DNA from: LMUY01 sp964244585
Lineage (GTDB): Bacteria; Pseudomonadota; Alphaproteobacteria; Acetobacterales; Acetobacteraceae
Direction of reading: 5' to 3'
Length of the DNA: 64,000 nucleotides
NCBI GenBank assembly: GCA_964244585.1
Contig: CAXTJM010000001.1
Location: 124,001-188,000, forward strand
The position numbers and the translations under genes were made by a program. The notes under the pieces were generated by a model. The model saw nothing but the letters and a program-made list of their open reading frames with translations, was not told where the DNA came from and did no database searches. Each line of letters begins with the position of its first letter. The stretch's first letter is position 1. This document shows, piece by piece, positions 51,701-59,365 of the stretch.

Positions 51701-53253
51701 TTGTACAGGACGAGGACGATGCTCACATCAGGCTGCTCCGCCCGCGGCAGGCGCAACCTGCCCTGGCCGCCGAGGAACGCCTGCAGCCGTGCCATCATCA
51801 AGGTCCGCATGGCCTGCTTCAAAGGGGTGACCGCGGTGACGTCCAGGACCGGCGGATCATCGGCCGCAACTGGTTGGACGAGTGCCGCAACGGTGCCCGC
51901 GACGGGGAGCGGACTTGCCGGCGCGGCTGTGGGATGTCGTGGCGGCGCGATGACGGGTGTCGGATACGGGCTGCCGCCCCGCAGCAGCCGGCTGGCCACC
52001 CGCAACGGCCGGGTCAGCTTCCACGACGTCGAATTTACGAAGCTTTGCTCCACCATCCGCGCATCCCGGGCCTGCGCACCGTGCTGCTGCGCCGCCTCGA
52101 TCGCGCTCTGTCGCAGGACATCGCGCTCGGCGATCGCGGCGGCGGCACCATGCTGCAGCCTCTCGCGATCGACATTGATCCTGCCGATCTCTGCCTCGTA
52201 GCCATCCTGCATCTCGTCACGAACCCGGCGCTCCTCGCGCGTCAGGAACTCCTGATGACGCAGATCCTGCATGAGCTTGGCCGCCAGCGCGTCACGGCCA
52301 TCGATCATGCGGTCGCGTTCGGCAAGCGATTGGGACCGCGCCGCGACCAGGTCGTTCAGCATGACGACCCGCTGTTCCTTGTTCAGGATCACGTCCCGCT
52401 GGCTCGTGAGCAACGCGTCACGCCACTCCAGCTCGGCACGTTGCGCAAGGCTGGCAGCCGCCATGGCATTCGCGTGGCTGGCCGCAGCCTGCACCTGGTC
52501 GCGCAAACCGGCCATTTCGCCGCGCAGGCCCAGGATCTGCACCTGCCGCTGGAACGCCTCGCCCCGCGCGGCGATCCTGCGACGGAACGTCCCTGCCGCG
52601 TCCGGCGCTTGCGGCAAGGCGAACAACGCCTGCATCATCGGCCGCTGGTCCGCCCCGACGCCGAGCACGCCCAGGCCGTTGGAGTGGTCGAACTCGAACG
52701 ACGGGAAGCGCTGCGCGGCCTCCTGCCAGAAACGCCAGACGCCGAAATCCCGCTCGCGCACGTTGGTGTCGTGGAACACCACGACCGCGTGGGCGGACAA
52801 AGCGCTCTGCCACGCCTCGAAATCATGGCGCACGGCGTCGTAGCTGTGCATGCCGTCGATATGCAGCAGGTCGATGGCGCCATCCGGAAAATAGCGCCGG
52901 GCGTCATCGAACGTCGTGCGCAACAAGGTGGAGAACGGGCGGAAATGTTCGGAGTTGAAGGCATGCACGCCGGCAAAGACATCCTCGCCGTAGCGGCCGG
53001 CATGCTCGTCGCCCACCCAGCTGTCCACGGCATAGGCCCGGCCTTCGCGGGCGAAGGCGACCATCGCCTGGCATAGGGCGAAGTAGGAGTTGCCTGAGTG
53101 CGTGCCGAGCTCCACCAGCGTGCGGGGACGCAGCGCCTTGACCAGCCAGAATGCGAACGGCAGGTGACCGGTCCACGGGTCTGGCGGCACGAGCCGGGCG
53201 GGCTCCCAATTGAGTTCGTCGCCAAGCTGCAGATCGGCAAGCGGGTCCGACAT
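48775..53253 (-). CDS. Giant multidomain glycosyltransferase: methyltransferase, coiled coil, GT2, GT-B, RgpF-like
   Basis: This 1492-residue protein combines, in order: a class I methyltransferase of Methyltransf_24 type (about 30-205; VELGTHSGNS, LLHIDGMHSYDAV, VVFHDTNVRE); a long coiled coil (about 240-400); a linker NSTSWKLTRPLR near 407-418; a GT2 domain (about 508-760; DVSIVLVLYN, IIVDNRSSDQT, LLLNNDAQ); a GT-B domain (about 773-1145; VIFLGTIQQEDVPN, PLKAYQAAMLG); and a C-terminal RgpF-like rhamnan-synthesis domain (about 1196-1440; GVICHLFHT, VTPNRGRDIAP, LHLHSKVSDH). It is a cytoplasmic or membrane-associated glycan polymerase-like machine that may build and cap a repeating sugar. ATG 53253 has GAGAAGG 9 nt ahead; two ATGs just upstream (53259 and 53262) lie too close to it. 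Confidence 0.9.
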   Translation of the reverse strand: MSDPLADLQLGDELNWEPARLVPPDPWTGHLPFAFWLVKALRPRTLVELGTHSGNSYFALCQAMVAFAREGRAYAVDSWVGDEHAGRYGEDVFAGVHAFNSEHFRPFSTLLRTTFDDARRYFPDGAIDLLHIDGMHSYDAVRHDFEAWQSALSAHAVVVFHDTNVRERDFGVWRFWQEAAQRFPSFEFDHSNGLGVLGVGADQRPMMQALFALPQAPDAAGTFRRRIAARGEAFQRQVQILGLRGEMAGLRDQVQAAASHANAMAAASLAQRAELEWRDALLTSQRDVILNKEQRVVMLNDLVAARSQSLAERDRMIDGRDALAAKLMQDLRHQEFLTREERRVRDEMQDGYEAEIGRINVDRERLQHGAAAAIAERDVLRQSAIEAAQQHGAQARDARMVEQSFVNSTSWKLTRPLRVASRLLRGGSPYPTPVIAPPRHPTAAPASPLPVAGTVAALVQPVAADDPPVLDVTAVTPLKQAMRTLMMARLQAFLGGQGRLRLPRAEQPDVSIVLVLYNQAELTFACLGSIVETLAGGAPGVETIIVDNRSSDQTGALLDRLDGATILRSPVNLHFLKAVNLAARSARGRTILLLNNDAQLLPGSLAAALGTLDSDLAIGAVGGRIILPDGSLQEAGSIIWRDGACSGYARGQDPTTPDVMFQRDVDYCSGAFLLTPTALFHELGGFDERFAPAYYEEADYCVRLWKGGYRVVYDPDAAIVHYEFGSSVQSGDALRQQAANHGIFAAQHADWLARQFPASPLNLLAARTARSTAPRILVLEDRVPKVGLGSGYPRANRLLHDLVAAGAQVTFFPMFRYEEDWHGVRRALDKRIEVLITAESSELHDYLVARPKQFDAILVCRPPNMDAFLKAVGPERHLLGGAALLYDAEALFVTRTLQRRAADGRPASDAERHALVAAEVSLTRMADAVISVSPAEQATLEDYGAREVHLLGHAMDDQPIPSGFAERDQVIFLGTIQQEDVPNADAVRWFATAILPPLRQGLGQPEFRLTVVGLNKAKSIEALDGDRLDLMGMVDDLAPAMARGRVMVVPSRLAAGIPLKAYQAAMLGIPMVATSLIAGQLGWQDGTDLLVADDPAEFGAACVRLYNDQALWELVRRNALERARRDCSPAVFAAKVRDLVSGLKIVHRQAEPDPGAKDWPAPPATPQPVAEPPTSRPADADWSVAVPFGYTPAATQPRIGVICHLFHTAIAREVLFYCANLPGEADLMVSTDTPAKQAELQAAFASWGRGGVEVRVTPNRGRDIAPKLVGFADAYARYDLVLHLHSKVSDHAPFLAPWRSYLFETLLGSPEIVRSVLDAFGRLPDLGMVAPQHFEAIRRWLGWNGNFDAAKAIASRMGITLAPRRALDFPSGSMFWSRPAALRPLLDLNLSFEDFPVEAEQLDHTAAHAIERLYFYSCERSGHSWIKIAQPALVFETSTIAEVTSPAALSQFVAEHGVALTGPALVATRSDAAPMMTRVVPGLARRLAARQV

Positions 53254-53334
53254 TGACATCATCCTTCTCGACATCCGTCAGTCCCGGAGCCGGATCTGCC
53301 TCTCGAAGCCATTGGTTAGTTGCATGAAGCCGGG

Positions 53335-54609
53335 TCACCCATGCGGCGCACGGCCTTCGGATCGACCCATGTCGAGCCAATGGTCATACCCGGACAGGCA
53401 GTTGCCACGGGTAATCGCCGCGGCGACGTCGGGGAACGCACGACGGTAGTAATCCTCGTCGAACAGGCTGTGCGGCGGCACAGGCCGCTGCCGCAGCGGT
53501 CCCGGATAGGGGCGGCGCCCTTCCCTGTGCCCGCGCGTCCGATAGTGGTCGTATGCCGACCCGACGAGGCCTGCTTCGATCGCCGCCGCGACATCCGGGT
53601 TGGCATCCAGGTAGTAGGCCGTGTCGAACTGCCTCAGCAGACCGTCATATTCGGCGGTGGCCTTGCGCGCCTGCAATACGGCATCGGGGATGGATGGCGG
53701 GCGATCCGGACCGCCTGCGGCTTGGGCGGCAGGCGGGTGGTCCGACAGCCGCCGCAATGCGACAATGTCCTGATGGCTGTCCCATGCCTGCGTGTCGTAG
53801 GCTTGCAGGGTGAAGCCGTGATCGGTGGCGGCGGTGTCCCACCACGTCCGGTCCGTCAACGATATGCCGTAGCCATCGGACGCGCCGTAGCCCCGATGGC
53901 CGTAGCCCTTGGCAACGTAGTCGTCCAGGACCGACGCCACCGATCGCGGATCCAAGCCGTACAGCCACGTCTTCAGCCCGTCGGCGATGGTCGGCCCGTG
54001 CGAGCTCACCACGAGGGCCGCACCGGGCGCCATGGCCCGATACATGGTTTGCAGGAAGGCGCGGGTCTGCGCTTCGCTCAGATGGGTGACGAGGGAGCCT
54101 ACCCAGATCAGGTCGAAGGTTTCGCCCAGCTCCAACGCCGCCAGATCCTCGGTGGAATAGTGGCCGCGCGCGTCGAAACGCGCGGCGGCAAAGTCGACGC
54201 CGGGCCGGTCGAGGTCGCTCACCGTGATCCGCGCCTTTGGGTAGCGCGCCCGCAACATGCGGGTAACCCGGCCGAAGCCGCATGGCAGGTCGAGGATACG
54301 GGCCGGACTTCGTGAGCCCAGGGCGGCCTCGATGCACCGTAGCGCGGACAGGCCGACGGCGAGGTAATGATCGTCCCGCCCGTCATACATCGTGTCGCCG
54401 GCCGCCAGGTCTACGATCAAGCCCGGCAACTGGAAGCCTTCCGGGATGTGGAGCTGGGCCATCATCCGCAGCCATACGGAGCTTCGGTCATCGTACGGCG
54501 TCCTCCCATCACTGAAGCGCAGGCGCCCGGCATCGGCACCGCGCCCACCGGGAGCCGCCTGAACGGAATTTCGAAGCGTGCGTATGACAGCAGCGGCGCC
54601 ACGGTTCAA
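53335..54609 (-). CDS. SAM methyltransferase with C-terminal tandem repeats
   Basis: This 424-residue protein has a class I methyltransferase domain (about 85-285) with ILDLPCGFGRVTRML as the SAM loop, VSDLDRPGVDFA, and FDLIWVGSLVTHL. Two ~41-residue repeats follow (328-368 and 383-423), each built on F-D-x-x-Y-Y followed by PDVAAAI, then YDH, then EGR. These may bind sugar or protein partners. The start could be TTG 54609, 9 nt after the upstream stop, or ATG 54465; the longer form is shown. Confidence 0.82.
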   Translation of the reverse strand: MNRGAAAVIRTLRNSVQAAPGGRGADAGRLRFSDGRTPYDDRSSVWLRMMAQLHIPEGFQLPGLIVDLAAGDTMYDGRDDHYLAVGLSALRCIEAALGSRSPARILDLPCGFGRVTRMLRARYPKARITVSDLDRPGVDFAAARFDARGHYSTEDLAALELGETFDLIWVGSLVTHLSEAQTRAFLQTMYRAMAPGAALVVSSHGPTIADGLKTWLYGLDPRSVASVLDDYVAKGYGHRGYGASDGYGISLTDRTWWDTAATDHGFTLQAYDTQAWDSHQDIVALRRLSDHPPAAQAAGGPDRPPSIPDAVLQARKATAEYDGLLRQFDTAYYLDANPDVAAAIEAGLVGSAYDHYRTRGHREGRRPYPGPLRQRPVPPHSLFDEDYYRRAFPDVAAAITRGNCLSGYDHWLDMGRSEGRAPHG

Positions 54610-54618
54610 TCCGGCGAT

Positions 54619-55998
54619 CTAAAATCCGATGCGTTGCAACACCGCGTCCAGCCGTGCCTGCCAGGCCGTGGGCGACAACGTGCTGGCGGCATAGGCCAGG
54701 CCACCATCGGACAGGCGGCGCCAGGTTGCAGCATCCCCATAGGTGCGGACCACCGCCGCGGCGAATTCGGCGGCCGTGTCCGCCACCACGACCCCCGCCG
54801 CCTCCGCCAGCGACATCCCCTCGCTCGCCACGGAGGTGAGGATGCAGGGAACCCCAGCCGCCAGGCTGGAGGCGACCTTACCCTTGGCGCCCGCGCCGTA
54901 TCGGATCGGCGCCACGGTCAGCCGCAGCGACTCGAACCATGGGCCCACCTCCGGCAGATGGCCCAGCAGGCGAACCGGGCCTGCGACGCCATCCAGCAAG
55001 TCCGCCGGGGCGTCCGCGCCGACGATGGTCAGCCCGCACTCCGGCAGGTCGCGGTGCACCAAGGGCCAGATCTCGGCGAGGAAGTAGCGGATGGCGTCGA
55101 CATTGGCCGCGTGGGCGAAGCCGCCGATGAAGCCGATGCCCGTCCGCGCGTCGAAAGATGTCACCGGCGGCTGCACTGCGCGGGCAAGCGGCATCTGGAC
55201 CACCAGGCAATCCGGCATGGTCTGCCCCAGCAGCTCCAACTCCGCCTGCGAGACCACGAGGGTCGCGTCGCAACTACGGATCACGTGCTCCTCCCGCGCC
55301 CTCACCTGCTGGATGAGGGCCTGCAACCCGGCGTCGGCGAGCAGGCGGGCCTTGCGCTCCTCCCGCAGGTAGTTGAGGTCGATCGTGTCGAAGACGAACC
55401 GCGCCCGGCTGCAATGGCGTTGCGTCAGTTCCAGCAACTCGCCGCCGCAATAGACCCGGCACAGCACGCAGAGATCGACGCCTGCGCCGTGCTGGACGAT
55501 GAACTGCTCGACCGAGGCAGCGTCGGCCGGCTGCAGGCAGCGTATGCCCTGCGCCTGGAGGCGGTCACGGGCCGGCTGCCCACCAAGGTGCTGCTTGGCC
55601 GCGGCAAGGATGGCCTCGAAGCCGAGTTGGCGCAGGTTGACGACCAGGTTGACGATGTCGACCGAGCCGGAATCGCGGTCCGGCACCGGCCAGTCGCTGT
55701 CGATCACCAGGGCCAGGCCGCGCGAGGCGGATGGTGCCGGCGTCGAGGGCGATGGCGGCGGAAGCGGACGGCCCAAGCGCCTGGCGAAGCGGATCGCGGG
55801 TGCGACCGCATGGATCACCTGGCGGACGGGCGCCAGGGCGCGGCGGGAGGGGCTACGCTCCAACTCTTCGATGCGATGGCGCAGGGCGGCGATTTCGGCC
55901 TGGGCAGCGACGTTCCTCTCCCGGTCCCGCCGGGCCAGTGCAGCCGCGGCCGCGTCGTCCGGACCTGGCGGGCGCTGCGGCGTCACGCTGTCCGGCAT
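54619..55998 (-). CDS. Glycosyltransferase, GT4-like with N-terminal coiled coil
   Basis: This 459-residue protein starts with a charged helix (about 20-50, RDRERNVAAQAEIAALRHRIEELE), then SPSRRALAPVRQVIH, then a GT-B body. The C-terminal donor half has IGFIGGFAHAANVDAIRYF and APIRYGAGAKGKVASSLAAGVPCILTS, the GT4 loop lacking the second EX7E glutamate. It may add one sugar of the repeat. ATG 55998 overlaps the upstream gene by 16 nt; GTG 56004 is possible. Confidence 0.88.
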   Translation of the reverse strand: MPDSVTPQRPPGPDDAAAAALARRDRERNVAAQAEIAALRHRIEELERSPSRRALAPVRQVIHAVAPAIRFARRLGRPLPPPSPSTPAPSASRGLALVIDSDWPVPDRDSGSVDIVNLVVNLRQLGFEAILAAAKQHLGGQPARDRLQAQGIRCLQPADAASVEQFIVQHGAGVDLCVLCRVYCGGELLELTQRHCSRARFVFDTIDLNYLREERKARLLADAGLQALIQQVRAREEHVIRSCDATLVVSQAELELLGQTMPDCLVVQMPLARAVQPPVTSFDARTGIGFIGGFAHAANVDAIRYFLAEIWPLVHRDLPECGLTIVGADAPADLLDGVAGPVRLLGHLPEVGPWFESLRLTVAPIRYGAGAKGKVASSLAAGVPCILTSVASEGMSLAEAAGVVVADTAAEFAAAVVRTYGDAATWRRLSDGGLAYAASTLSPTAWQARLDAVLQRIGF

Positions 55999-57920
55999 AG
56001 GCACGGATGCTCATCAACGAGACGCAGGTTCGGGTTGAGGAACGGGTCCCGGAGCGCCAGCCCGCCCCAGTCCCGCAACAACCGGCTGCGTTCCTCGTGC
56101 ACCGCCGCCTGGCGCGCGGCGGAGTGGTCGGGCGCACGGGACGCCAGCTCCCGGTGTTCCAGCAGGGACCAGGGCGTCCAGAGGATGCGATAGCCGCAGG
56201 CGGTCAGGCGCAGGCAAAAATCGACGTCGTTATAGGCCACCGGCAGGGCTTCGTTCAGGCCGCCAAGCTCGAAGAAGACGTCGCGCCGCGTCGCCAGGCA
56301 CGCCCCGGTCACACCCCAGACCTCCCGCGCGACCCCCAGCAGGTCGAACGCACCGGCGGCGGTCCCGGGGGCATAGCGGAACACATGCCGCGGCACGCCC
56401 GTGGCGTCGGTGGTCAATCCGGCATGCTGCACCCGCCCGTCTGGATAGAGCAGCTTGGCGCCCACCGCACCGACGCCGGGTTGTACAACGTGCGACACCA
56501 GCACGGTCAGCCAATCCGGCTGCAGCACTACGATGTCGTTGTTGAGCAGGAGGAGCACGTCCCCGCGTGCCTCCGACGCGGCGGCGTTGTTGAGCGCCGA
56601 CCAATTGAACGGCCCGGGTCGCCGCAAGACCTCCACCCTGTCATCCAGCGCAAGCCGGTCGAGCAGGGCGAGCGCGTCCGGTGCCACGGTGCCGTTGTCC
56701 ACGAGGAGGACCTGCATCCGCGGATAGTCGGTCCGGTTCAGGATGCCGTCGATGCAAGGCCGCAGCAGGTCGGCACGGTCGCGAGTGGGAATGATGATCG
56801 ACACCAGCGGTTCCGGCCGCGGCAGTCCGTAAACGACACGGTGCAAGCCGGGCTGCCGCGGCACCGGCACGACCTCGCCCGCGGTGGCGCTCCGCTGCAA
56901 CTGCGTCGCCATCGCGGCCCGCATTGCCTCGGCATGGCCTGCCGGGAGCGCGGCGCGATGGCACAGCACGGCCGGAACGTGGCGGATGCGGTCGGGCCAG
57001 GTGGCAGCGGCGACCTGGTTGGCCAGGTCGTATCGCCAGGCCGGGCCGCAGGACAGGGCGGCCTGCCGCACCAGCGCCGTGCGATAGAAGGCAAACGGGC
57101 CCACCAGATCCCGGCCGCGCTGCAATTCCGGGTCCCAGCCAGGCTTGAAGAACGGCCGCACGCGGCCGCCATCGCCGTCGAGCCAATCCTCGTCGGCGAA
57201 AAGCAGATCGACTTGCGGGTATTGCGCCAGCACCTGGGCCGCCAGCGACAATGCGCCCGGAGCCAGCCGGTCTCCCCCGTCCAGGAAGCAGACCAGGTCG
57301 ACGTCCAACTGGTCGAGGGCGCGGCGCACGGCCCGCTGTGCCTCCGGCTGGTCCAGCACAAGCACGGTGCAGCCATCCGGACACTCGATCCCGTTCGCGG
57401 CCGGCCCGGCGCCCAGGACGACGAGGCCCAGCCGCTGCGGCCGCTGCGGCTGGTGGCCCGGGCCGCTGCGCCGCAGCGCGGCGAACTGGGTCGCCTCCTC
57501 CGTCTCGATCCATTGCCGGTAGGACAGCGGCGGCGGCCTGGCGGGCGATGGCGGCACATCGGCGGCGAAGGGCGGCCTGGTGCGGCCGCCGTGCAGCACG
57601 TCGACGGCCCAGCGGACCGGCCGCGTCAGCCGCCAGGACGTGCTGGTCTGGAACACGGCCAGACTGTGCCGAGCCTCCGCCGCATCCAGCCGGACCGCGG
57701 CGAGTTCGGCTTCAAGAGCCTGGACGCGGCCTTCCAGGGCACCCGGCACGGTCGCAATCGAATCGAAACTCAACCGGTTGGCTTCGACAACTCGTAGCGC
57801 CGCGGAGCCCAGCCTGGCCGGACTCCTCTCTAATATGCGCAACACGCCGCCAGCCGGTACCAAGACTCCATGTGTCACTGCATACACCGTCGGCCCGAAT
57901 GCGTCACCGGCCGGAAACAT
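55983..57920 (-). CDS. Glycosyltransferase family 2, with degenerate N-terminal GT-like module
   Basis: This 645-residue protein contains, after a short helical part and the STSWRLTRPVR motif (93-103), a partial GT-A-like module (about 165-325; FADEDWLDGDGGRVRPFFKPGWDPEL) lacking its opening strand, then a full GT2 (about 373-650; VSIIIPTRDRADLLR, LLVDNGT, LLLLNNDIVVLQPDW, YNDVDFCLRLTACGYR). The second domain is probably catalytic. It is the first gene of the glycan operon. ATG 57920 has only a weak ribosome site. Confidence 0.87.
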   Translation of the reverse strand: MFPAGDAFGPTVYAVTHGVLVPAGGVLRILERSPARLGSAALRVVEANRLSFDSIATVPGALEGRVQALEAELAAVRLDAAEARHSLAVFQTSTSWRLTRPVRWAVDVLHGGRTRPPFAADVPPSPARPPPLSYRQWIETEEATQFAALRRSGPGHQPQRPQRLGLVVLGAGPAANGIECPDGCTVLVLDQPEAQRAVRRALDQLDVDLVCFLDGGDRLAPGALSLAAQVLAQYPQVDLLFADEDWLDGDGGRVRPFFKPGWDPELQRGRDLVGPFAFYRTALVRQAALSCGPAWRYDLANQVAAATWPDRIRHVPAVLCHRAALPAGHAEAMRAAMATQLQRSATAGEVVPVPRQPGLHRVVYGLPRPEPLVSIIIPTRDRADLLRPCIDGILNRTDYPRMQVLLVDNGTVAPDALALLDRLALDDRVEVLRRPGPFNWSALNNAAASEARGDVLLLLNNDIVVLQPDWLTVLVSHVVQPGVGAVGAKLLYPDGRVQHAGLTTDATGVPRHVFRYAPGTAAGAFDLLGVAREVWGVTGACLATRRDVFFELGGLNEALPVAYNDVDFCLRLTACGYRILWTPWSLLEHRELASRAPDHSAARQAAVHEERSRLLRDWGGLALRDPFLNPNLRLVDEHPCLCRTA

Positions 57921-58046
57921 ACGGCCACGATACGACGTGGCGGCGCAGGCCGCCTTGCGCAGCAGCCCTTGCGCCGCCCAGGGGCCGCCCCAAACAATAA
58001 TCGCGGAGTTGCAGTGTCGGCCTGGGACGACCAGAATTGGGCCATA

Positions 58047-58064
58047 CCGCATCCGGCGATGCGG
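58047..58064 (+). promoter_or_regulatory. Hairpin in hemA leader
   Basis: A 7-bp perfect stem CCGCATC/GATGCGG with a CGGC tetraloop lies 53 bp ahead of the hemA GTG. It could influence hemA translation or mRNA stability. No FNR- or Irr-type motif is evident in the 196-bp region 57921-58116, which otherwise holds no gene. Confidence 0.4.
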
Positions 58065-58116
58065 GCCGACCAGACACCGACCGTCGCGGCCCGCACGAGA
58101 GGGAGTCAAGCGTCCC

Positions 58117-59328
58117 GTGGACTACGACCATTTCTTTCGCAGGCAGCTCGATGGGCTTCGCCGCGACGGCAATTACCGCGTCTTCGCCGATCTGCAGCGG
58201 CGCGCCGGAAGCTTCCCCCATGCCACTCACGTGCGCGAACGCGGGCGGGCCGACGTCACGGTATGGTGCTCCAACGACTATCTCGGCATGGGCCAGCACC
58301 CGACCGTCCTGGCGGCGATGCACGAGGCGCTCGATAGCTGCGGCGCGGGCGCCGGCGGTACCAGGAACATCGCGGGCACGAACCACTACCACGTGCTGCT
58401 GGAAGAGGAACTGGCCGACCTGCACCGCACCGAGGCGGCGCTCCTGTTCAATTCTGGCTACATGTCGAATTGGGCGGCGCTGGGCACCTTGGCTGGCCGC
58501 CTACCCGGATGCGTCGTGTTGTCCGACGCGAGCAATCACGCCTCCATGATCGAGGGCATCCGCCACAGCCGGGCGGAGAGGATCGTGTTCGCGCATAACG
58601 ACCCGGCCGACCTCGACCGGCGGCTGGCCCGCCTGCCGGCGGATGTTCCGAAACTGGTAGCGTTTGAATCGGTCTACTCGATGGACGGCGACATCGCGCC
58701 GATCGCCGAGATCTGCGACGTGGCGGAGCGACATGGCGCCATGACCTACCTCGACGAGGTGCATGCGGTGGGCCTCTACGGCCCGCGCGGCGGCGGCGTG
58801 GCAGAACAGGAGGGGCTCACCCACAGGCTGACGGTGATGGAAGGAACCCTGGCTAAGGGCTTTGGCGTGGTCGGCGGCTATATCGCGGCTTCGACCGTGC
58901 TATGCGACTTCATCCGCAGCTTCGCATCCGGCTTCATCTTCACGACCGCCCTGCCGCCGGCGATCGCGGCCGGCGCGCTGGCCAGCATCCGGCACCTGAA
59001 GACCAGCCGGCGGGAACGCGAGGCGCAGCAGCATCGCGTGACGCAACTGCGCGCCGCCCTGGATCAGGCTGGTGTGCCGCACCATCGCAACGACAGCCAC
59101 ATCGTCCCCGTCATGGTCGGCAGCGCCAAGCTGTGCAAGCAGGTCACCGACCGGCTGCTGGACCGGTTCGGCATCTACGTGCAGCCGATCAACTATCCCA
59201 CCGTCCCGCGCGGTACCGAACGGCTGCGCATCACGCCGTCACCCCTGCACAGCGATGCGGACATCGACCATCTGGTGCGATCGCTGTCGGTCGTCTGGTC
59301 TGAGTTCAGCCTGGAACGCGCCGCCTGA
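58117..59328 (+). CDS. hemA: 5-aminolevulinate synthase
   Basis: This 403-residue PLP enzyme condenses glycine and succinyl-CoA to 5-aminolevulinate, the first step of the C4 tetrapyrrole pathway. The PLP lysine is K247 in EGTLAKGFGVVGGY, D213 is in LDEVHAVGLYG, and VWCSNDYLGMGQHP, GTRNIAGTNHYH and FNSGYMSNWA are all present. GTG 58117 follows GGGAG by 13 nt. It precedes a cytochrome c gene convergently, and its 3' end is separated by a strong stem-loop. Confidence 0.97.
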   Translation: MDYDHFFRRQLDGLRRDGNYRVFADLQRRAGSFPHATHVRERGRADVTVWCSNDYLGMGQHPTVLAAMHEALDSCGAGAGGTRNIAGTNHYHVLLEEELADLHRTEAALLFNSGYMSNWAALGTLAGRLPGCVVLSDASNHASMIEGIRHSRAERIVFAHNDPADLDRRLARLPADVPKLVAFESVYSMDGDIAPIAEICDVAERHGAMTYLDEVHAVGLYGPRGGGVAEQEGLTHRLTVMEGTLAKGFGVVGGYIAASTVLCDFIRSFASGFIFTTALPPAIAAGALASIRHLKTSRREREAQQHRVTQLRAALDQAGVPHHRNDSHIVPVMVGSAKLCKQVTDRLLDRFGIYVQPINYPTVPRGTERLRITPSPLHSDADIDHLVRSLSVVWSEFSLERAA

Positions 59329-59330
59329 GC

Positions 59331-59357
59331 GGAGGCACCAGGCATCCCGGTGCCTCC
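59331..59357. terminator. Bidirectional stem-loop between hemA and cytochrome c
   Basis: A perfect 9-bp stem GGAGGCACC/GGTGCCTCC with a 9-nt loop lies between the stop codons of two convergent genes. It lacks a long T-tract, but its symmetry suits termination from both sides. Confidence 0.65.
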
Positions 59358-59365
59358 AGCACAGG

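Noticed and set aside
50695..53076. 793-codon plus-strand frame across the giant glycan gene
   Set aside because: Reverse-frame shadow of a long high-GC gene; no motif or conserved pattern found in it.
53281..53334. Possible tRNA-like stretch
   Set aside because: No acceptor stem, anticodon arm or T-loop pattern could be formed. I also scanned other gaps and saw no tRNA or rRNA.
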